A DNA stretch of 64,000 bases from Shewanella marina JCM 15074 (GTDB taxonomy: Bacteria; Pseudomonadota; Gammaproteobacteria; Enterobacterales; Shewanellaceae): assembly GCF_000614975.1 (NCBI RefSeq), contig NZ_BALM01000002.1:62001-126000 (forward strand), read 5' to 3'. A model generated the notes under the pieces. It ran no database searches and was not told the DNA's origin. It saw only the letters and a program-made list of their open reading frames with translations. Both the position numbers and the translations under genes were made by a program. Positions 19,565-28,974 of the stretch are shown here, one piece after another; position 1 is the stretch's first letter, and every line of letters starts with the position of its first letter.

Positions 19565-20598
19565 ATGGCGCTAAAAGTTGTTCATTTAGTTGAAGAACGG
19601 AGCTTGGTGGCGTTAATTTAGCACTACAGGATTTGCTGGTGGCCTTTGATCCTCAACTTTGTCAAATGACCATTGAGCAATTAGATCCGCATCAATTGCT
19701 TGTGCCTAAATATGATGCAGATGTTATCTGTATTCATATTGCGAGTTCATGGTCTAAATTACCTTTATTTGCAGCGTTAAAATTACGTCATCCAAACTGT
19801 GTTTTTATTTATCAAGAGCATCATTATTGCCAAGCCTTTGTCAGCCAATGCGTTAGCCAACCAACACGTTTTTATCGTATGCTAGCATTGACGTATAGCA
19901 TGATGGATAAGGTTTTCACTGTATCATCTGCGCAGCAACAATGGCTTCAACAGTTATTCCCTCAACATTCTGCTAAGTTGATTAATGTGGGTCAGGCTAA
20001 ACAGCTTGATACGCTACTTGAACTTGCGCCAAGAACATTAACCAAACCCTTGATGATTGGTGCTTATGGTCGTTTACATCAACAAAAAGGCTTCGATCTT
20101 TTATTGCAAGCTATTGCCCAATTTTCACCTGATCAGGTGCAATGCAAATTAGCAGGGGCAGGAGCCCAAGCCAGTTATTTGGGACAATTGGCACAATCGT
20201 CAGTACATGTTGAATTAATTGGTGAGTTACAATTAATTGAGCCGTTATTGGCACACTCTGATGTGGTTGTTATTCCATCAAGGTGGGAGCCATTTGGTTT
20301 AGTTTGCCAAGAGGCTTTGGTTGCAGGTAAAGCGATTATCGCGACCAATATTGATGGTTTAACCGAACAACTGTTACCTATGCAGTCGATGTTACCCAAT
20401 AACCAAAAAGCGTTATTGCAATTAATCAATGCCAATTCAGTCGCTGAACTCGTCACTGCGATAACTCGACTATTACAATATAAACAAGTGACGCAATTAG
20501 CGCGCCCTTCATTACAACTTCCAATGGCTATTCGTACTACTGCCGCTAATCGCTATGACGCGGTATTAGCGCAGTGGTCACATCAATTAACATCTTAA
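19565..20598 (+). CDS. Glycosyltransferase family 4-like protein, frameshifted in this record
   Basis: The frame starting at ATG 19565 (MALKVVHLVEE) breaks near 19596. Restoring one A (GAA GAA ACG GAG) yields TELGGVNLALQDLL and joins the long frame, giving 344 residues. The GT-B features are the N-terminal glycine-rich loop LGGVNLALQ, the acceptor-domain segment, GAYGRLHQQKGFDLLLQAI where the nucleotide-sugar domain begins, and the EPFGLVCQEALVAGKAII region with the E-x7-E motif of GT4 enzymes. Donor and acceptor sugars are unknown. It follows cctA after a terminator and ends convergent with the LruC-type operon. It is likely cytoplasmic, for surface polysaccharide or a glycan modification. 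Confidence 0.78.
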
Positions 20599-20655
20599 TG
20601 ATTCTTAATGAGTTTGACGCTAAGCGTTGCTTTGTTTGCGGTTGATTTGTGAGAG

Positions 20656-20700
20656 CAAAAAATTGCCCAGTGCTGCAGAGGGACGCAGGCGAACTGGGCA
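20656..20700 (-). terminator. Terminator of the LruC-like operon
   Basis: TGCCCAGT (20664-20671) pairs with ACTGGGCA (20693-20700) around a 21-base loop with internal pairing potential. On the minus strand the stem is followed by ATTTTTTGC, a good T tract. It lies about 58 bases past the stop of the minus-strand lipoprotein gene. Confidence 0.65.
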
Positions 20701-20757
20701 TAAGGGGTTGGCTTTGGAACGGAACTGCTAATTTAATCGTATTTGTACCTTATTGGA

Positions 20758-21228
20758 TTAGCGCATCTTAAAAATAGGGGCGCCACTGTTTGTTGGTTGC
20801 CACGTCTGGTAGACAGGATCTTGGCCATCATAGAACCAAACTACACCAATTAATGAGGTTTGATGGTTGGCAATCTTAATATCTGTATTGAGATAACCTT
20901 GATCTAATGGACCTCTAAATAAACATGAATCATAGTTGACCGTATAACTATCTTGTTGCGAACTAAAGTCATCGCAGAGTGAAAAATAAGCTCTTTGTTC
21001 AAGGCTCAAATCTATATCAATGTTGAGCATGTAAATTGCGTCCAGTTTGTTTTCCGGTGCAACGATTAAGTCATCTAAACTGGTTGGGTCTTCACTGACA
21101 GGTGGCGGCGTTACCTCCGGTGTTGGCGGTACGTAGGCACTTTCTTCGTCGTCGCCTCCGCCACAGCCATAAATAAAGAGGCTAGTTAGTGCTATTGCTA
21201 GATATTGCTTATAAGTTAAGTGAGTCAT
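20758..21228 (-). CDS. Predicted lipoprotein partner of the LruC-domain protein
   Basis: The 156-residue product begins MTHLTYKQYLAIALTSLFIYGC, a lipoprotein signal with the cysteine at residue 22. A glycine/acidic stretch and a proline-rich linker (YVPPTPEVTPPPVSEDP) follow, which would hold the C-terminal domain away from the membrane. The C-terminal domain has two cysteines (SLCDDFS and DSCLFRG) that might pair, and I do not recognise it. ATG 21228 has a strong GGGAGAA site. The gene starts 13 bases after the LruC-domain gene and ends before a terminator, so the two form an operon and probably act together at the cell surface. Confidence 0.72.
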   Translation of the reverse strand: MTHLTYKQYLAIALTSLFIYGCGGGDDEESAYVPPTPEVTPPPVSEDPTSLDDLIVAPENKLDAIYMLNIDIDLSLEQRAYFSLCDDFSSQQDSYTVNYDSCLFRGPLDQGYLNTDIKIANHQTSLIGVVWFYDGQDPVYQTWQPTNSGAPIFKMR

Positions 21229-21241
21229 ATTGATTCTCCCC

Positions 21242-23391
21242 CTAGTTATCAAAGATGAGTTCTGTGACTGATGTTTCGTACCAATTATTATTAGTGTTAC
21301 CTGTGGCATCAGCCGCGAAATTAACAAACTGAGGGTAGGCATTATCTAAACGTTTTAACTCTTTAGGATGTTTCCATGAGCTTGGGATTTCAATTGCCCA
21401 TGACATGCCGTTATTATTCATGAAATATTGATTGTTACCGGGATCCGATGCATCTTCTCTTGCGCCAAAGTAAGCCGTGTTAAATGCATCTGTCGGTGCT
21501 TGGTTTTTAAGGTGGATCTCTAGCTGACGACCTGGATGCTCACCAACCACATTTTTAGCTGCAGTACCGTGTTTAGTGTATGGCGTTGCAAAGATAAATG
21601 GATCATATGGTGGTGCGGGCATATCAGCTTGCGCAATTGGGTTTTCAAATGCGAATGATAGCTGCCAAGTAGTACGGTAGTTTGAATCACAACCTTGCTC
21701 GGTACGTAGGTAGCTACAACCTTGCAGTAGAGTCACCTGACTTGATACGTCATTACTTAGAATAAAGACGGCGTTCGTTTGATTATCTTCTTGAACCGCA
21801 TCGGTTTGGGTGATGCTATCTAAACTCCAACTGATGGAGTCTGATTTAATTTGGTCACTAGGTACGCCTTGCAGTTGAATACCAAAACCGTTTTGGTAAT
21901 AAGCGCCCATTGCAGCGAGCTTAGCTTCTATGGACACTCTGCGCACTGAACCATCTTTTACAAACTCGGCTATTCGCAAATTCATGATGACATCATTCAT
22001 ATCGAAATCACCAAGGTCAGGGTAGAGATCCTCATATGCAATGGTGGTGTAATCTGATGATGATGGATAGTAATTTACGGTAACACCCGTTTCCGTTAAG
22101 GTAACCTGATAATCTTCGACTTCCCCCCATTCATTCCGCCGGTGGCACTTAAATCAGCTTGTTTACTAAGACGATAGCGTGCCCATGTTGTCCCTTCGGT
22201 TGCCCAGCTTGGTACATCAATATTGAGTGTGTTTAATCCGTCAGTAACAGGTTCTGCAAGTAGTGCTTGTTCTTCAATTGAAAACTTGCCATCTTGATCC
22301 CAGTCGAACCAAGCATTAATGTAGCTTTCCTCACCAGAAGGGTCGGTAACAGTTGCTAATACAATGGCTGTTTCGCCGATTTCAAATCCTGTCGGGGTCG
22401 TTATACCATCATCATCATCATTGTTATCTGATGCATCATCACTGAGAGGATAGGCTTGACCATCTGATTCGTTATCGATTAGCAAACCTAGACGAAAGTT
22501 TTCTGTAATCGAGTGTCTGGCACCATTACTGTCCATTAAGGTTCCGTAACTGTCCGGTGCATCACCGAAATCAATATTATCACCAACAGGAATTGCGGCT
22601 AATGCACAACGCGCGCCATCGTTACTTGATGATGACGGACCATATGAGAACAATTCTGCAGATGTCGCTTCTGAGACTTTAACTTTATAAATCGAGCCAC
22701 TGGTATTGTTGCTCATATAAAAGTTACCGCTGGCATCATAAAACTGTGCACCAAATACAAAGTTCTGTCTTGGTGAACCACTGGATTGGATAACCGTTCC
22801 TAAGCTCGTCGCTTTACCATTACTTGGGTCTATTCGCAGTAATTTACCTGTTGAACCATTAGTGACTGCATATAAATAACCATCGGTTGGGTGGAAGGCC
22901 ATGTCGGTAATGTTGTATGAAGCATTGGCTGTACTACCGGGGACTTTTACCATTGAAAGTTGGTTTAAGTCATTCAGCTCAATTTTGAATAAACCTTTAC
23001 GTTTTCTATAGCCATACCAAGCATTTTCTGTGACGGCAACGTCACCAACATAGAAATTACCAGCACTGGCAGATGCACTGTCTTTGCTGACGGTTAGAGG
23101 GGTAATTTGGTAATCATCACCAACTTGTGCCAAAGTGCCCGCTTGGTAATCCCAGCCATAAATATAATTGTCGTGATAGTTATAACCCACGCCATTAAAT
23201 GATTTACTGGTGCCCATATCATTTGAAAGAATGGTGTAACTACCTGTCGCAAGATTAACACCATAAGCTTTAGGGGTGCTTGATGGTGTTTGGATTAAGT
23301 AAGCTTCGGTCGGACACGAAGGGAAAGGCCCTGCAATCGCGATATTCGATATTAGAAGTGACAATCCAAATGTGATTACTGGTTTCATCAT
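21242..23391 (-). CDS. Secreted GEVED/LruC-domain protein, frameshifted in this record
   Basis: Two frames form one product of 716 residues if the G6 tract at 22123-22128 (C on the plus strand) is read as G7, restoring GGEVEDYQVTLTE. A signal peptide (residues 1-20, ending AIAG) is followed by a beta-propeller-like region to about 270 (YGVNLATGSYTIL, AFHPTDGYLYAVT). A GEVED-type domain comes next (DFGDAPDSYGT, INAWFDWDQDGKF, GGEVEDYQV), then a C-terminal LruC domain (YPDLGDFDMNDVIMNL, WAIEIPSSWKHP). ATG 23391 follows AGGG by eight bases; an upstream GTG is unlikely. The acidic loops suggest calcium binding. LruC proteins are surface or matrix associated in several phyla, but the function is not defined. 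It is divergent from a CsgD-type regulator. Confidence 0.78.
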
Positions 23392-24049
23392 ATACACGCC
23401 CTAAGTTGATAGATTCTATATAGTTAAAGCATAAGCCGTGCCATGAATTTAATCGTTTAATATCAGTCAATTACAATGTGTACTTATGAGCGTTTTGCAA
23501 TTTGCAAATTGCACAATGCGAGAAATTCTATACATATTGGATATTTGCTAATAGGTAAGATTAACAAGTGAAAATAGCGGGATGATTAGTGTTGTTACTC
23601 TGTCTTTTATCGTTAAGGATATAGATATTGCCTATCTAAGATTTATGATTATTGATAATAACGTTATTCGGAGCGAGCCATTTGATGACTTTTAATCGCA
23701 GTAAAATGTGTTTATTAATTCAGTCATTGTTGATGTACAGCTTATTTTTATTTGTTTTGTATCGATTTTTTGAGGTAAATAAGGGGATTTTTAGTGACAA
23801 CCGTTGAGGGGATAATATTTTTTGAATTTTTATACTTAAATTGCCGTAAATAAGGCTAAAGTATTCTGTTATTGGTGCCGATACTACCTTTGGTTGATGT
23901 TTTTTTTATTATGGGATTACTTATAGTAAAAAAGCATAAAGATGACTAAATATGATTGCAATGTTGCTATTATCGGTTAATCTTTAAACCGTAACAGTGT
24001 CATTAATAAGGTTTAATGGAATAAAAAGTCATCTCAAGGAGTGAGCTTG
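23392..24049. other. Long divergent intergenic region between LruC-like gene and CsgD-like regulator
   Basis: About 650 AT-rich bases hold no plausible gene. They contain an 18-bp perfect palindrome at 23496-23513 (listed separately) and a 12-bp palindrome AATAACGTTATT at 23657-23668. The length and the repeats suggest complex control of the two divergent units. Confidence 0.5.
23496..23513. promoter_or_regulatory. 18-bp perfect palindrome upstream of the LruC-like gene
   Basis: TGCAATTTGCAAATTGCA equals its own reverse complement over all 18 bases. It lies 105 bases upstream of the LruC-like start codon. The sequence is a candidate operator, perhaps for the divergent LuxR/CsgD-type regulator, but no binding consensus known to me fits exactly. 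Confidence 0.5.
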
Positions 24050-24682
24050 ATGTTTAAAATAATACATTGGATGGTAGTGTCTCGATCTCAGCTATTGGTT
24101 GACTTACTTGATAGCCGTTGGCCACAAGAGTTTTTGGTTAAGCTATCAGGCGTTGAACCTGATAAATTAGCAGATACCATGCTTGATAAACCATTCTCAA
24201 TGGTCATTATTGATTTAGCCTCTGTTGATATGCAGCGTGCTTATCAACTACAGCGATACTTAGAAAGAGAGCATCGCGGTGTCCAAGTCGTTTACATTCA
24301 CTTCCCTCAAAAAATTGAAGCTAATTTCTTACTGGATAATAGCAGTACGATCGGTGTGTTTTTGCATAACACCAGTATCGACGAGCTAGGCTTAGGATTA
24401 GTGGAAGTGTTAAAGGGCAATCAAGTTATCCCACAATGTTTAATTGATGCGCGTTTGCGCCATGAAGAACAAGACGACTCTGATCAATTAACGATTCGAG
24501 AGCGTGAAGTGCTGCAAGCCTTGCTCACAGGAAGCACTAACCTTGATATTGCAAATCAACTATTTGTCAGTGAAAGCACCATTAAAACTCACCTGTATAG
24601 GGCCTTTAGAAAAATAGGGGTATCTAGCCGTGGTCAAGCGATTGCATGGGCACAAGTTAATTTGCACGAAGTGCAGCAGTAA
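24050..24682 (+). CDS. CsgD-type LuxR-family transcriptional regulator
   Basis: The 210-residue protein has an N-terminal receiver-like domain (about 1-125) that lacks an obvious phosphoacceptor pocket (the VIIDLASVD segment replaces the usual aspartate-rich site). A GerE/LuxR HTH follows from about 140, with TIREREVLQALLTGSTNLDIANQLFVSESTIKTHL as recognition region. The VSESTIKTHLYRAFRKI and AIAWAQVNL segments are close to E. coli CsgD and related biofilm regulators such as VpsT. I choose ATG 24050, eight bases after AAGGAG; the GTG at 24041 overlaps that site. It is divergent from the LruC-like operon, which is its most likely target, and is followed by a hairpin terminator. Confidence 0.82.
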   Translation: MFKIIHWMVVSRSQLLVDLLDSRWPQEFLVKLSGVEPDKLADTMLDKPFSMVIIDLASVDMQRAYQLQRYLEREHRGVQVVYIHFPQKIEANFLLDNSSTIGVFLHNTSIDELGLGLVEVLKGNQVIPQCLIDARLRHEEQDDSDQLTIREREVLQALLTGSTNLDIANQLFVSESTIKTHLYRAFRKIGVSSRGQAIAWAQVNLHEVQQ

Positions 24683-24716
24683 ATTAGCATTCTTCTGAGT
24701 ATGAATTGAGATAGTA

Positions 24717-24739
24717 AAAGGCCACATTATGTGGCCTTT
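24717..24739. terminator. Hairpin terminator between regulator and M61 peptidase
   Basis: AAAGGCCACA and TGTGGCCTTT form a perfect 10-bp stem with a three-base loop between the convergent regulator and peptidase genes. The A and T ends of the stem can act as short U tracts in both directions. Confidence 0.75.
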
Positions 24740-24773
24740 GAAGTTTTGTAGTATTGCTGATTTTGTCAGATAG

Positions 24774-26540
24774 CTATTGATGCAACCAAGCTTTGGCTTT
24801 TAACTCGTCAGTTAAGGCGAGTTGAATGGTATCCAGTTCTGCTGCATTAATTTGCAATTGACCTTGCATTAATATATCGCGTCTAAACCAATGCAGGTTG
24901 AGTAAATCACCTAATTGATAATGTTCTAACTGTTTTTCAAGTTGCATTGTGGCTTGCAGGTTATCAACTGCAATTAAGATATCGCCAGCACTTAATCCTG
25001 CATAATGAGCTGGACTACCATGGTTAACTGAAACGATTTGAACGCCTAAAGGCGCTGCTTTAAATTTAGCACCAAATCCATATACCAACTTGTGATACTT
25101 TGCCCCCAACATCACTGACGCCAGTTGAACTACGGTAAATGAGTTCAACGCCAAAGCGTTCTAATAGAGGCGCAAGCGGGATATCATCAGTACGAGATAA
25201 GTAACTGAATTCTTCGCTCATGTCTCGGCCTAGTAAGCGCTCTGCTATTTCTTGGTGACTCTGTTCATTTGTGCCTATTTCAGTTTCACCGTGTTCTTGC
25301 CAAAGCACTTGCATCACATCATCAAGACTGAGTTGTCCGTGGCTATCAAGACGCATGGTTAAATCCAAAAATAGTGCAAATAGCGCACCTTTAGTGTAGT
25401 AGCTTACAATGGCATTAGCGGCATTTTCATCTTGTTGATAAAACTTGGTCCAAGCATTAAAGCTAGAGTCTTTCAGGCTTTGTTTAAAGCGTCCTTGACC
25501 GCGATACACTCGGGTCATGGTTTGGCTTAACATATCAAGATAATTTTGGTTATCAACAACGCCACTACGGTAGGTGAGTAGGTCGTCATAATATGAAGTA
25601 ATGCCTTCATAAGCCCATAGCTGACGAGTATAAGTTTCTTTATCTAATTGATAAGGGGTAAAGCAAGCGGGCTTAATGCGTTTTACATTCCAACTATGAA
25701 AATACTCATGACTACATAAAGAAAGATAAGTACGGTAATGATCATTTAATGGCATATCTATGCTGGTGGGTAAATCATTACGGCCACACATTAATGCTGT
25801 TGAGCTACGATGCTCTAAGCCACCAAAGCCATTATCCAGTACCGTAGTTAGAAATAAATAGCGTTCGAACGGTGCTTTGCCACCAAAGAGATTAATTTGG
25901 TATTCACAAATTTTCTGTAAATCTTGGCAAAGTCTCTCCATATTAGCGAAGTGGCGACCGGTTAAGACTACATCATGTGGTACACCACCGGCACTAAAGT
26001 GGGCGAGGGTAAATTCGCCCATTTCGACTGGGTGATCAATCAGTTCAGCATAATTATCAGCATTAAACTGGCCAAATCCATATTGTTCGCCTGTTAGCCT
26101 TGGTAATGTAGTGGCGACGCGCCATGTCGATAAAGCAGGGTTTTTAGGTTCGATGATGTCGACTTGGTGATTATCTTGCTCTTTTCCTTTAGCGGCTAAA
26201 AATACGCTGCTACCGTTGAAGAAACCATGAGTGCTATCAAGGTGAGCACTGCGGACTGATAAATCCCATGCATATACTTGATAACGAATAACTAAACCAT
26301 GATTATCTTGGTTCTGGACTTGCCATGTTTGCTTATCAAGTTGTAATAACTCAATGGCTTCACCTTGGCTGATTTAACTTGTAAGCTAATAATATGTTTA
26401 GCAAAGTCTCTAATCATATAGCTACCAGGCAACCATGCAGGCAGATGTAATTGCTGCATCGGTTGTGGATTCGGGATATGCATAGTGACATCAAAAAGGT
26501 GGGCGTTAGGATCGATAGGGCAGATCTGATAATGGATCAT
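24774..26540 (-). CDS. M61 family peptidase with PDZ domain, two frameshifts in this record
   Basis: Three frames add up to one protein of about 588 residues. It starts at ATG 26540 (AGGA site), with MIHYQICPIDPNAHLFDVT and LPAWLPGSYMIRDFAKH, the typical N-terminal domain of glycyl aminopeptidase-like M61 enzymes. The frame breaks near 26365, where one A restores AKGEAIELLQLDKQTW. The catalytic part carries HEYFHSWNVKRIKP, the zinc HExxH motif, and YEGITSYYDDLL. A second break lies near 25080-25107, where one base too many or two too few separates SDVGGK from FGAKFKAAPLGVQIV. The C-terminal PDZ-like domain (SPAHYAGLSAGDILIAVDN) follows. No signal peptide is visible. The gene is divergent from hinT. 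Artefact is more likely than decay. Confidence 0.8.
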
Positions 26541-26833
26541 CTTGAGTCCTGATATAAAGCGCAAATACTGCAGATACTTTATGCTGCCAAATAAGCACTG
26601 TTTCATCAAGTAGATAGTGCATATAAAATTATTAATATAGTTATTTTATAAAGCACCATTAAGCTCAAAATTTACTAGCTCAGTGAGCTATTGCCGCCTA
26701 TGATATACGTCATCATTTTTTGTTGCTAAGTCGTTAACCTGAACTTAGATACTAAACCTATTTAAAACAGTCTTTTTTGAATGGGTTATTACTGAAGTAG
26801 ATGACAGGTTAGTTAAATATTAAGGAATTTATC

Positions 26834-27184
26834 ATGGCTGAAGAAACCATTTTTAGTAAAATTATTCGACGCGAAATACCTGCTGATATCGTGTTTCAAG
26901 ATGAACTCGTGACCGCATTTCGTGATATTTCACCGCAAGCACCTACGCATATCTTAATCATTCCAAACCAGTTAATTCCAACTCTTAATGATGTTAAAGC
27001 CTCTGATGAAGCTGCGCTAGGCCGAATGATGACAGTTGCGGCCAAAATCGCTAAACAAGAAGGCATTGCAGAAGATGGTTATCGCCTAATAATGAACTGT
27101 AACCAAGATGCTGGCCAAGTGGTGTTCCATATTCATATGCACCTTGTTGGTGGCCATAATTTAGGCCCATTATTGAGTAAATAG
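26834..27184 (+). CDS. hinT: HIT-family purine nucleoside phosphoramidase HinT
   Basis: HinT hydrolyses AMP-lysine and other nucleoside phosphoramidates. The 116-residue protein has the histidine triad in [12 protein letters not shown] and the N-terminal [20 protein letters not shown] segment of bacterial HinT. ATG 26834 follows AAGGAA at a good distance. It heads a plus-strand run with two thioesterase genes (3- and overlap-spaced) and then ycfL. In E. coli hinT is followed directly by ycfL, so the thioesterase pair appears as an insertion in this conserved block. Confidence 0.95.
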   Translation: MAEETIFSKIIRREIPADIVFQDELVTAFRDISPQAPTHILIIPNQLIPTLNDVKASDEAALGRMMTVAAKIAKQEGIAEDGYRLIMNCNQDAGQVVFHIHMHLVGGHNLGPLLSK

Positions 27185-27186
27185 AT

Positions 27187-27714
27187 ATGCCAATAACAGC
27201 GCAAATAGACTTACCTGATTTAGCCACACGTTTTATTGGGCAGTTGGCGCATTGTCAACGGTTAGGCTTAACCGTACACCATATTGAGACCAACAAAGTT
27301 GAATTAAAGCTACCTTATAGTACTGATTTGGTGGGCTATCCCGATACTGGAGTGGTGCACGGTGGGGTGATCACAACCTTGATTGACACTGCCTGTGGCT
27401 GCGCTGTTGTTTGTGCTATTTTTGAGCAATTTCAATCGTTAGAGATTTCGCCTACTCTTGATTTGCGTGTGGACTATATGCGACCAGCTGAACCGCACAA
27501 GCCCATTTATGGATTAGCTGAATGCTACAAGCTGACCTCTAACATCGCTTTTGTACGGGCATTAGCATATCAAGATGACGTAGAACAACCGATTGCCCAT
27601 GCAGTTGCTACTTTCATGCGAATTAGTGCTGAAATGGTGGGGGATGAGTTTAGACAAGCTTTACTTGGTCAAGTTGATACTCAAGCGAGTGCTAAGGATG
27701 GACAACAATCATGA
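27187..27714 (+). CDS. PaaI-like hot-dog thioesterase
   Basis: This 175-residue protein has the hot-dog fold of PaaI/YdiI acyl-CoA thioesterases. The active-site region GVVHGGVITTLIDTACGCAV contains the H-G-G and following acidic residue expected of the family, and LDLRVDYMRPA is the next strand. It would release CoA from an acyl- or aryl-CoA in the cytoplasm; the substrate is unknown. It starts two bases after the hinT stop and its own stop overlaps the start of the next thioesterase (ATGA), so the three are translationally linked. Confidence 0.82.
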   Translation: MPITAQIDLPDLATRFIGQLAHCQRLGLTVHHIETNKVELKLPYSTDLVGYPDTGVVHGGVITTLIDTACGCAVVCAIFEQFQSLEISPTLDLRVDYMRPAEPHKPIYGLAECYKLTSNIAFVRALAYQDDVEQPIAHAVATFMRISAEMVGDEFRQALLGQVDTQASAKDGQQS

Positions 27715-28153
27715 CAACCGCAGTTTCAGTAAAGCAACTGATTAAGCAAGCTAAGTCTGATAATGACTTTTCAGGGTTATTACAGCATGTGCCATATGCT
27801 AAGTTTATTGGTATGCAAGTTGAAAGCTTTGGTGATGAACTGGTGTTTAAGTTACCCGCGAATCCCAACAATATTGGTAATCCTGTGTTACCTGCTATTC
27901 ATGGTGGAGTGATTGCTGGGTTTATGGAGATGTCAGCAATTGTACAATTAATGGTATTAATGCAGACTGACTCTGTGCCTAAAATTGTTGATTTTGCGAT
28001 TGATTATTTAAGGGCGGGTTACCATAAAGACAGTTTTGTGGAATGTAAAATCACTCGCCAAGGACGACGGGTCGCCAACGTGAACATCAATTGTTGGCAA
28101 ACGAGTGACATTTATTGATTGCAACGGCCAGAGCTCACTTTTTAATTGAATAG
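27711..28153 (+). CDS. Second PaaI-like hot-dog thioesterase, frameshifted in this record
   Basis: The frame from ATG 27711 carries the hot-dog active-site region AIHGGVIAGFMEMSAIVQLM and DFAIDYLRAG, but ends prematurely at 28118. Restoring one base near 28107-28113 gives the family's normal ending LLIATARAHFLIE with stop at 28151-28153, for a 147-residue protein. It overlaps the preceding thioesterase by four bases. The two thioesterases share fold and motif but little sequence, so they may form a heteromer or act on different acyl chains. The break fits the other single-base losses of this window. Confidence 0.75.
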
Positions 28154-28211
28154 CCTACACTCGAGTAATGTGCTAGTTTTTTGAGCAGTGGTATTTAAAA
28201 AGGAGAGGAAA

Positions 28212-28598
28212 ATGAAACAGTGGTTGGCAATGTTAGCAGTAGTTGCACTTTCCGCCTGTGCTCCCCATAGTGGTGGTATTTCGGTCACTTCGGCTGGTGA
28301 TGTTCGTGTTGATAATAAGTCATTGGCGCGTGATGTTGCTGTTGAACAGGTACAAACTCGTTCTGTGGGCGGCTTTTTACAAGGCTCTGCGTTATTAATC
28401 AATAAAGATTCAACTCAAATTAACCTGCAATACAAATTTACTTGGTATGACGTTAATGGCTATGTCATTGATGAAGACTCAAGTCCATGGGTTGCTGCAA
28501 CATTATTTGGTAAAGAACGTAAACAAGTGATGGCGGTTGCGCCTAATGCCATGGCAAATCGTTTTGATGTCTATGTGCGTGAAGTCTTTTCCGAATAA
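28212..28598 (+). CDS. ycfL: YcfL family lipoprotein (DUF1425)
   Basis: The 128-residue protein has a lipoprotein signal MKQWLAMLAVVALSAC with lipobox cysteine at residue 16, then a beta-rich domain (VRVDNKSLARDVAVEQVQTR, YKFTWYDVNGYVID, APNAMANRFDVYVRE) characteristic of YcfL. I choose ATG 28212, placed after AGGAGAGGAA; an in-frame start at 28188 would add a charged stretch that spoils the signal peptide. E. coli ycfL lies between hinT and the lpoB-thiK genes, a synteny partly retained here. Function is unknown. A terminator follows at 28630-28656. Confidence 0.87.
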   Translation: MKQWLAMLAVVALSACAPHSGGISVTSAGDVRVDNKSLARDVAVEQVQTRSVGGFLQGSALLINKDSTQINLQYKFTWYDVNGYVIDEDSSPWVAATLFGKERKQVMAVAPNAMANRFDVYVREVFSE

Positions 28599-28629
28599 CA
28601 TTAACCGTAAAATCTGAAATAGCTTTGAT

Positions 28630-28656
28630 AAACACCACCTTCTGTGGTGTTTTTTA
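28630..28656 (+). terminator. Intrinsic terminator of the hinT-ycfL run
   Basis: ACACCAC and GTGGTGT (28632-28638 and 28644-28650) form a 7-bp stem with five-base loop followed by TTTTT, 33 bases past the ycfL stop. Confidence 0.88.
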
Positions 28657-28755
28657 TGTCTTAAAATACACTAATGGCTCATCGAATAAGGACTATTAGC
28701 GTTTTTATTATGAATATTGTTTTATCTTGTTGAATTTTAGTTATAATGAGCGCCG

Positions 28756-28856
28756 CCAAGGGGTGTCTTTTGCTTATTTTAAGCAACTGACTGAGATGTC
28801 GTCTGACGAACCCTTAGAACCTGATCCGGCTAATACCGGCGTAGGAATGGGCTTGG
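28756..28856 (+). ncRNA. TPP riboswitch (THI element)
   Basis: The conserved THI-box parts are all visible: GGGGTGTC at 28760-28767, CTGAGATG at 28790-28797, ACCCTTAGAACCTGATC with CCGG-TAATA-CCGG hairpin, and GTAGGAATGG near 28841-28850. P1 can be closed by CCAAG (28756-28760) with CTTGG (28852-28856). It precedes a TonB-dependent receptor and a thiamine uptake operon by about 120 bases. Such riboswitches shut expression when thiamine pyrophosphate is plentiful. Confidence 0.95.
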
Positions 28857-28943
28857 TACCAATTTCATAAAGTAGCTTAGTATCAGTTACATCTTTAATG
28901 AAGTGGTATAACATTCGCGCAATTCTTTTTCGCTAATCATGCC

Positions 28944-28969
28944 GGATCTCAAAATTATATTTGAGGTCC
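28944..28969 (+). promoter_or_regulatory. Ribosome-site-hiding hairpin downstream of the TPP riboswitch
   Basis: GGATCTCAAA (28944-28953) can pair with TTTGAGGTCC (28960-28969) over ten base pairs, one of them G-U. The right arm contains the GAGG ribosome site of the receptor, eight bases before ATG 28975. This hairpin is the likely expression platform, acting on translation rather than by termination, since no T tract follows. Confidence 0.65.
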
Positions 28970-28974
28970 AACAT

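Noticed and set aside
20664..20700. Possible integron attC-like site (short arms with long structured loop)
   Set aside because: No GTT-containing R site and no cassette or integrase gene; the minus-strand T tract explains it better as a terminator.
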